Shown in pieces: positions 61,080-64,000 of a DNA stretch of 64,000 nucleotides. A program made the position numbers and the translations under genes. Numbering within the stretch: position 1 is the first letter of the stretch; each line of letters starts with the position of its first letter. Below the pieces are notes generated by a model that saw only the letters and a list, made by a program, of their open reading frames with translations, was not told the origin of the DNA and made no database searches. The DNA is from Castor canadensis (taxonomy: Eukaryota; Chordata; Mammalia; Rodentia; Castoridae), in assembly GCF_047511655.1 (NCBI RefSeq), contig NC_133390.1, positions 131,617,583 through 131,681,582 of the forward strand, written 5' to 3'.

Positions 61080-64000
61080 TTTCTTGTTTTTTTAAAAATA
61101 TTATTGTTGTTTCGGGTGCATTTTGTGACAATTACAAAAGCTCTTACAGTATATCATAGGGGGTGGATTCAATTATGAATTCCTGGAATAGTTTCAATAG
61201 GTCTCATTTTTCCATTTTCATACATGAATATATATAATATTTCCACCATATTCACCTCCTCCACCCTTTCCCTATATCCTCTCCCCTGCCACTGGTACCA
61301 ACCTCCAGAAAGGACCTGCTTTACCTTCCTGTTCTCTGTTTTTGAAAAAAGTCATTTTGTTGTTGAAGATAGCTGTATAGGGTGTTTCATTGTGACATTT
61401 CCATGTAGATATGTATTTTAACCCAAATTGATTCATCCCCTCCATTTTTTTCCTTTTTCACCATAAGAAGTCCCCTTCTTATGGTGATTTCAATAGGATT
61501 AAAAATTCTATATTCATTCTTATATAGGAAATACACCAATATAACCATATTCACCTTCTTCCTTCTTTTACCCTTCCTCTCCTAGTAGTGACCTCCCCTT
61601 AGCATGATCTGTTTTTATAGTATTGCTTGTGTTTGTATTGGGCCTACATTCTTCATGTGAGAGAAAACCTGTGGCCTTTGTCTTTCTGAAACTATTTAAT
61701 GTCACTTAAGATGATGTTCTCCAGTTCCATCCACTTACCTGCAAATGACAATATTTCATTTTTCTTTATGGCTGGATAAAATTCCATTGTATATAAACAC
61801 CACATTTTCTTTTTTTTTCTTTTATTATTCATATGTGCATACAAGGCTTGGGTCATTTCTCCCCCCTGCCCCCACCCCCTCCCTTACCACCCACTCCGCC
61901 CCCTCCCTCTCCCCCCCACCCCTCTCCCCCCCACCCCCTCAATACCCAGCAGAAACTATTTTGCCCTTATTTCTAATTTTGTTGTAGAGAGAGTATAAGC
62001 AATAATAGGAAGGAACAAGGGTTTTTGCTGGTTGAGATAAGGATAGCTATACAGGGCATTGACTCACATTGATTTCCTGTGCGTGGGTGTTACCTTCTAG
62101 ATTAATTCTTTTTGATCTCACCTTTTCTCTAGTTCCTGATCCCCTTTTCCTATTGGCCTCAGTTGCTTTTAAGGTATCTGCTTTAGTTTCTCTGTGTTAA
62201 GGGCAGCAAATGCTAGCTAATTTTTTAGGTGTCTTACCTATCCTCACCCCTCCCTTGTGTGCTCTCGCTTTTATCATGTGCTCAAAGTCCAATCCGCTTG
62301 TTGTGTTTGCCCTTGATCTAATGTCCACATATGAGGGAGAACATACGATTTTTGGTCTTTTGGGCCAGGCTAACCTCACTCAGAATGATGTTCTCCAATT
62401 CCATCCATTTACCAGCAAATGCTAACATTTCATTCTTCTTCATGGCTGCATGCATCCATTGTGTATAGATACCACATTTTCTTAATCCATTCGTCAGTGG
62501 TGGGGCATCTTGGCTGTTTCCATAACTTGGCTATTGTGAATAGTGCTGCAATAAACATGGGTGTGCAGGTGCCTCTGGAATAACCTGTGTCACAGTCTTT
62601 TGGGTATATCCCCAAGAGTGGTATTGCTGGATCAAATGGTAGATCAATGTCTAGCTTTTTAAGTAGCCTCCAAATTTTTTTCCAGAGTGAACACCACATT
62701 TTCTTAATCCTGTCATAAGTTGTGAGGCATCTTGGTTGTTTCCATAGCTTAGCTATTTTGAATAATGCTGCAATAAACACGGGCATGCAAGTGTCTTTAT
62801 TGTAACCCAACTTAACATTCCCTTGGGTATATCCCTAGGGGCGGGATTGCTGAATCATATGACAGTTCTGTTTTTAGTTTTCTCAGGAGCTTCCATACTG
62901 TTGTCTATAATAGTTGTGCTAATTTACATTCCCACCAACAGTGTATGTGGGTTCCTTTTCCCCCACATCCTCACCAACATTTGTTCTTTGTATTCTTTAT
63001 GATAGCCATTCTAACAGGAGTGAGGTGGATATCTTAATGTGGTTTTGAGTGCATTTCCTTTATGGCCAGAGATGTTAAGCATTTTGTCATGTTTTTTGGC
63101 CATTTGGACTTCCTTTGAAAAAGCTCTGTTCAATTCATTTGCCCATTTCTTCATTGGGTCATTGATTTTTTGGAAATTTATTTTTTGGGGCTCCTTGTCT
63201 ATTCTGGTTATTAATCCCTTGTCAGATGCACAGCTGGCAAAGATTTTCATCTATTCTGGGCAGCCTCTTGAATTTGGTGACCATTTCTTTTGTTGCACAG
63301 AAGCTTTTTAATTTCATATAGTTCCATTTGTCAATCCTTTCTCCTAGTTGCTTATCCATTTGAGTTCTGTTTAGGAAGTTATTGCCTATGTCTGTACGTT
63401 CCAGTATATTCTCTGTTCTTTCCTGCACTAGTTTCAAAGTTTCATGTCTTACATTAAGGTCCTTAATCTATTTTGAGTTGATACTTGTACACGGTGAAAT
63501 ACATGGATCTAGTTTCAGTTTTCTGCATGTAGATATCCAATCTTCCCAGCAACATTTGTTGAAGAAGCTAAGCTGTCTTTTTCCCATTATATGTTTTGGG
63601 TGCCTTTGTCAAAAACCAGGTGGGTGTAGCTGTGTGGATTCATATCTGACTCTTCTATTCTGTTCCATTGGTCTTTATTTCTGTTTTTGTGCCTGTACCG
63701 TGCTGTTTTTATTGCTATGGCTCTGTAGTATAGTTTAAAGTCAGGTGTTGTGATACCTCCAGCATTGCTCTTTTTGTTCAGTATTGTCTCGGCTATTCAT
63801 GGTCTTTTTTGTGCTTCCAAATGACTTAGGGTTGGTTTTTCAATCTCTGTGATTAATGTCATTGGAATTTCAATGGAGATTACATTGAACATGTAGATTG
63901 CTTTTGGTAGTATATCCATTTTCACAATATTGATTCTGAATCTATGAGCATGCTAGATCTTTCCCTCTTCTGTAGACTTCAATTTCTTTCTGCAATGGTA
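61080..64000 (-). mobile_element. Older antisense L1, runs off the window, split by a younger L1
   Basis: 3' UTR-like sequence at 61080-61700, ORF2 end up to 61811, then a gap filled by the inserted L1, resuming at 62706 and reading through ORF2 (KWNYMKLKSFCATKEMV near 63300; a post-RT region to 64000). It has many stops. It differs from the young family in its 3' UTR and at many ORF2 positions. Confidence 0.85.
61812..62689 (-). mobile_element. Young L1 (3' end) inserted into an older L1
   Basis: Reverse-complement poly(A) (61812-61835), C-rich complement of the G-rich 3' UTR tract (61858-61945), and the end of ORF2. AACACCACATTTTCTT is duplicated at 61796-61811 and 62690-62705, a perfect 16-bp target site lying within the ORF2 of the older element. 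Confidence 0.92.

Larger units (their letters stand above)
25508..64000 (+). other. ABHD12: ABHD12 intron 1 (partial)
   Basis: From the exon 1 donor to the window end I found no segment coding for the next part of ABHD12 (expected after LGR: basic residues, then a hydrophobic transmembrane stretch). Intron 1 of ABHD12 is very long in human, so this is expected. Almost all recognisable content is repeats, listed separately. Confidence 0.75.

Overview
This is mammalian nuclear DNA, and the sequence points to a rodent. It holds two split protein-coding genes, two CpG-island promoters, very large introns and a dense load of SINEs, LINE-1 copies and ancient mammalian repeats. Most SINEs are dimers with a 7SL/B1-like left half and an ID-like, tRNA-derived right half. 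The ABHD12 N-terminus also looks rodent-like. The dimer type and the young L1 family would fit a beaver or another castorimorph rodent, but that is inference. No bacterial, plasmid or viral genome content is present.

Layout. (1) Positions 1-19500, minus strand: GINS1 (PSF1), a subunit of the GINS complex in the CMG replicative helicase. Five coding exons are resolved to the base: 19426-19500, 13682-13746, 12114-12212, 11063-11153 and 7716-7832. All have canonical GT/AG splice sites and compatible phases. Together they encode residues 1-149 of an expected 196; the last 47 residues lie beyond position 1. (2) 19300-19680: GINS1 CpG-island promoter with a perfect palindromic E2F motif and a CCAAT box. 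(3) 19700-24700: repeat-rich intergenic spacer. (4) 24750-25900: second CpG island with ABHD12 exon 1 (25317-25507, plus strand) and a paired inverted-CCAAT palindrome just upstream. (5) 25508-64000: ABHD12 intron 1; no second exon was found. The two genes are head to head about 5.8 kb apart, the same order and divergent orientation as GINS1 and ABHD12 on human chromosome 20p11.

Mobile DNA. One young L1 family appears at least five times: a copy with its 5' end intact but a large internal deletion, inserted in a SINE (3255-7466); a 3.9-kb 5'-truncated copy (29278-33174); two short 3' ends (1940-2650, 46553-46789); and a minus-strand copy nested inside an older L1 (61812-62689 within about 61080-64000). 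Four of these have clear target-site duplications. Beneath them lie ancient L1/HAL1-like pieces, MIR elements, MaLR-type LTRs and a mammalian-wide repeat whose family I could not name.

I found no novel multi-gene system. The items most worth a second look are the two promoter palindromes, the internally deleted L1, the L1-in-L1 nest with its read-through frame, two perfect tandem duplications (113 bp and 50 bp), and one unexplained 110-codon frame in ABHD12 intron 1.
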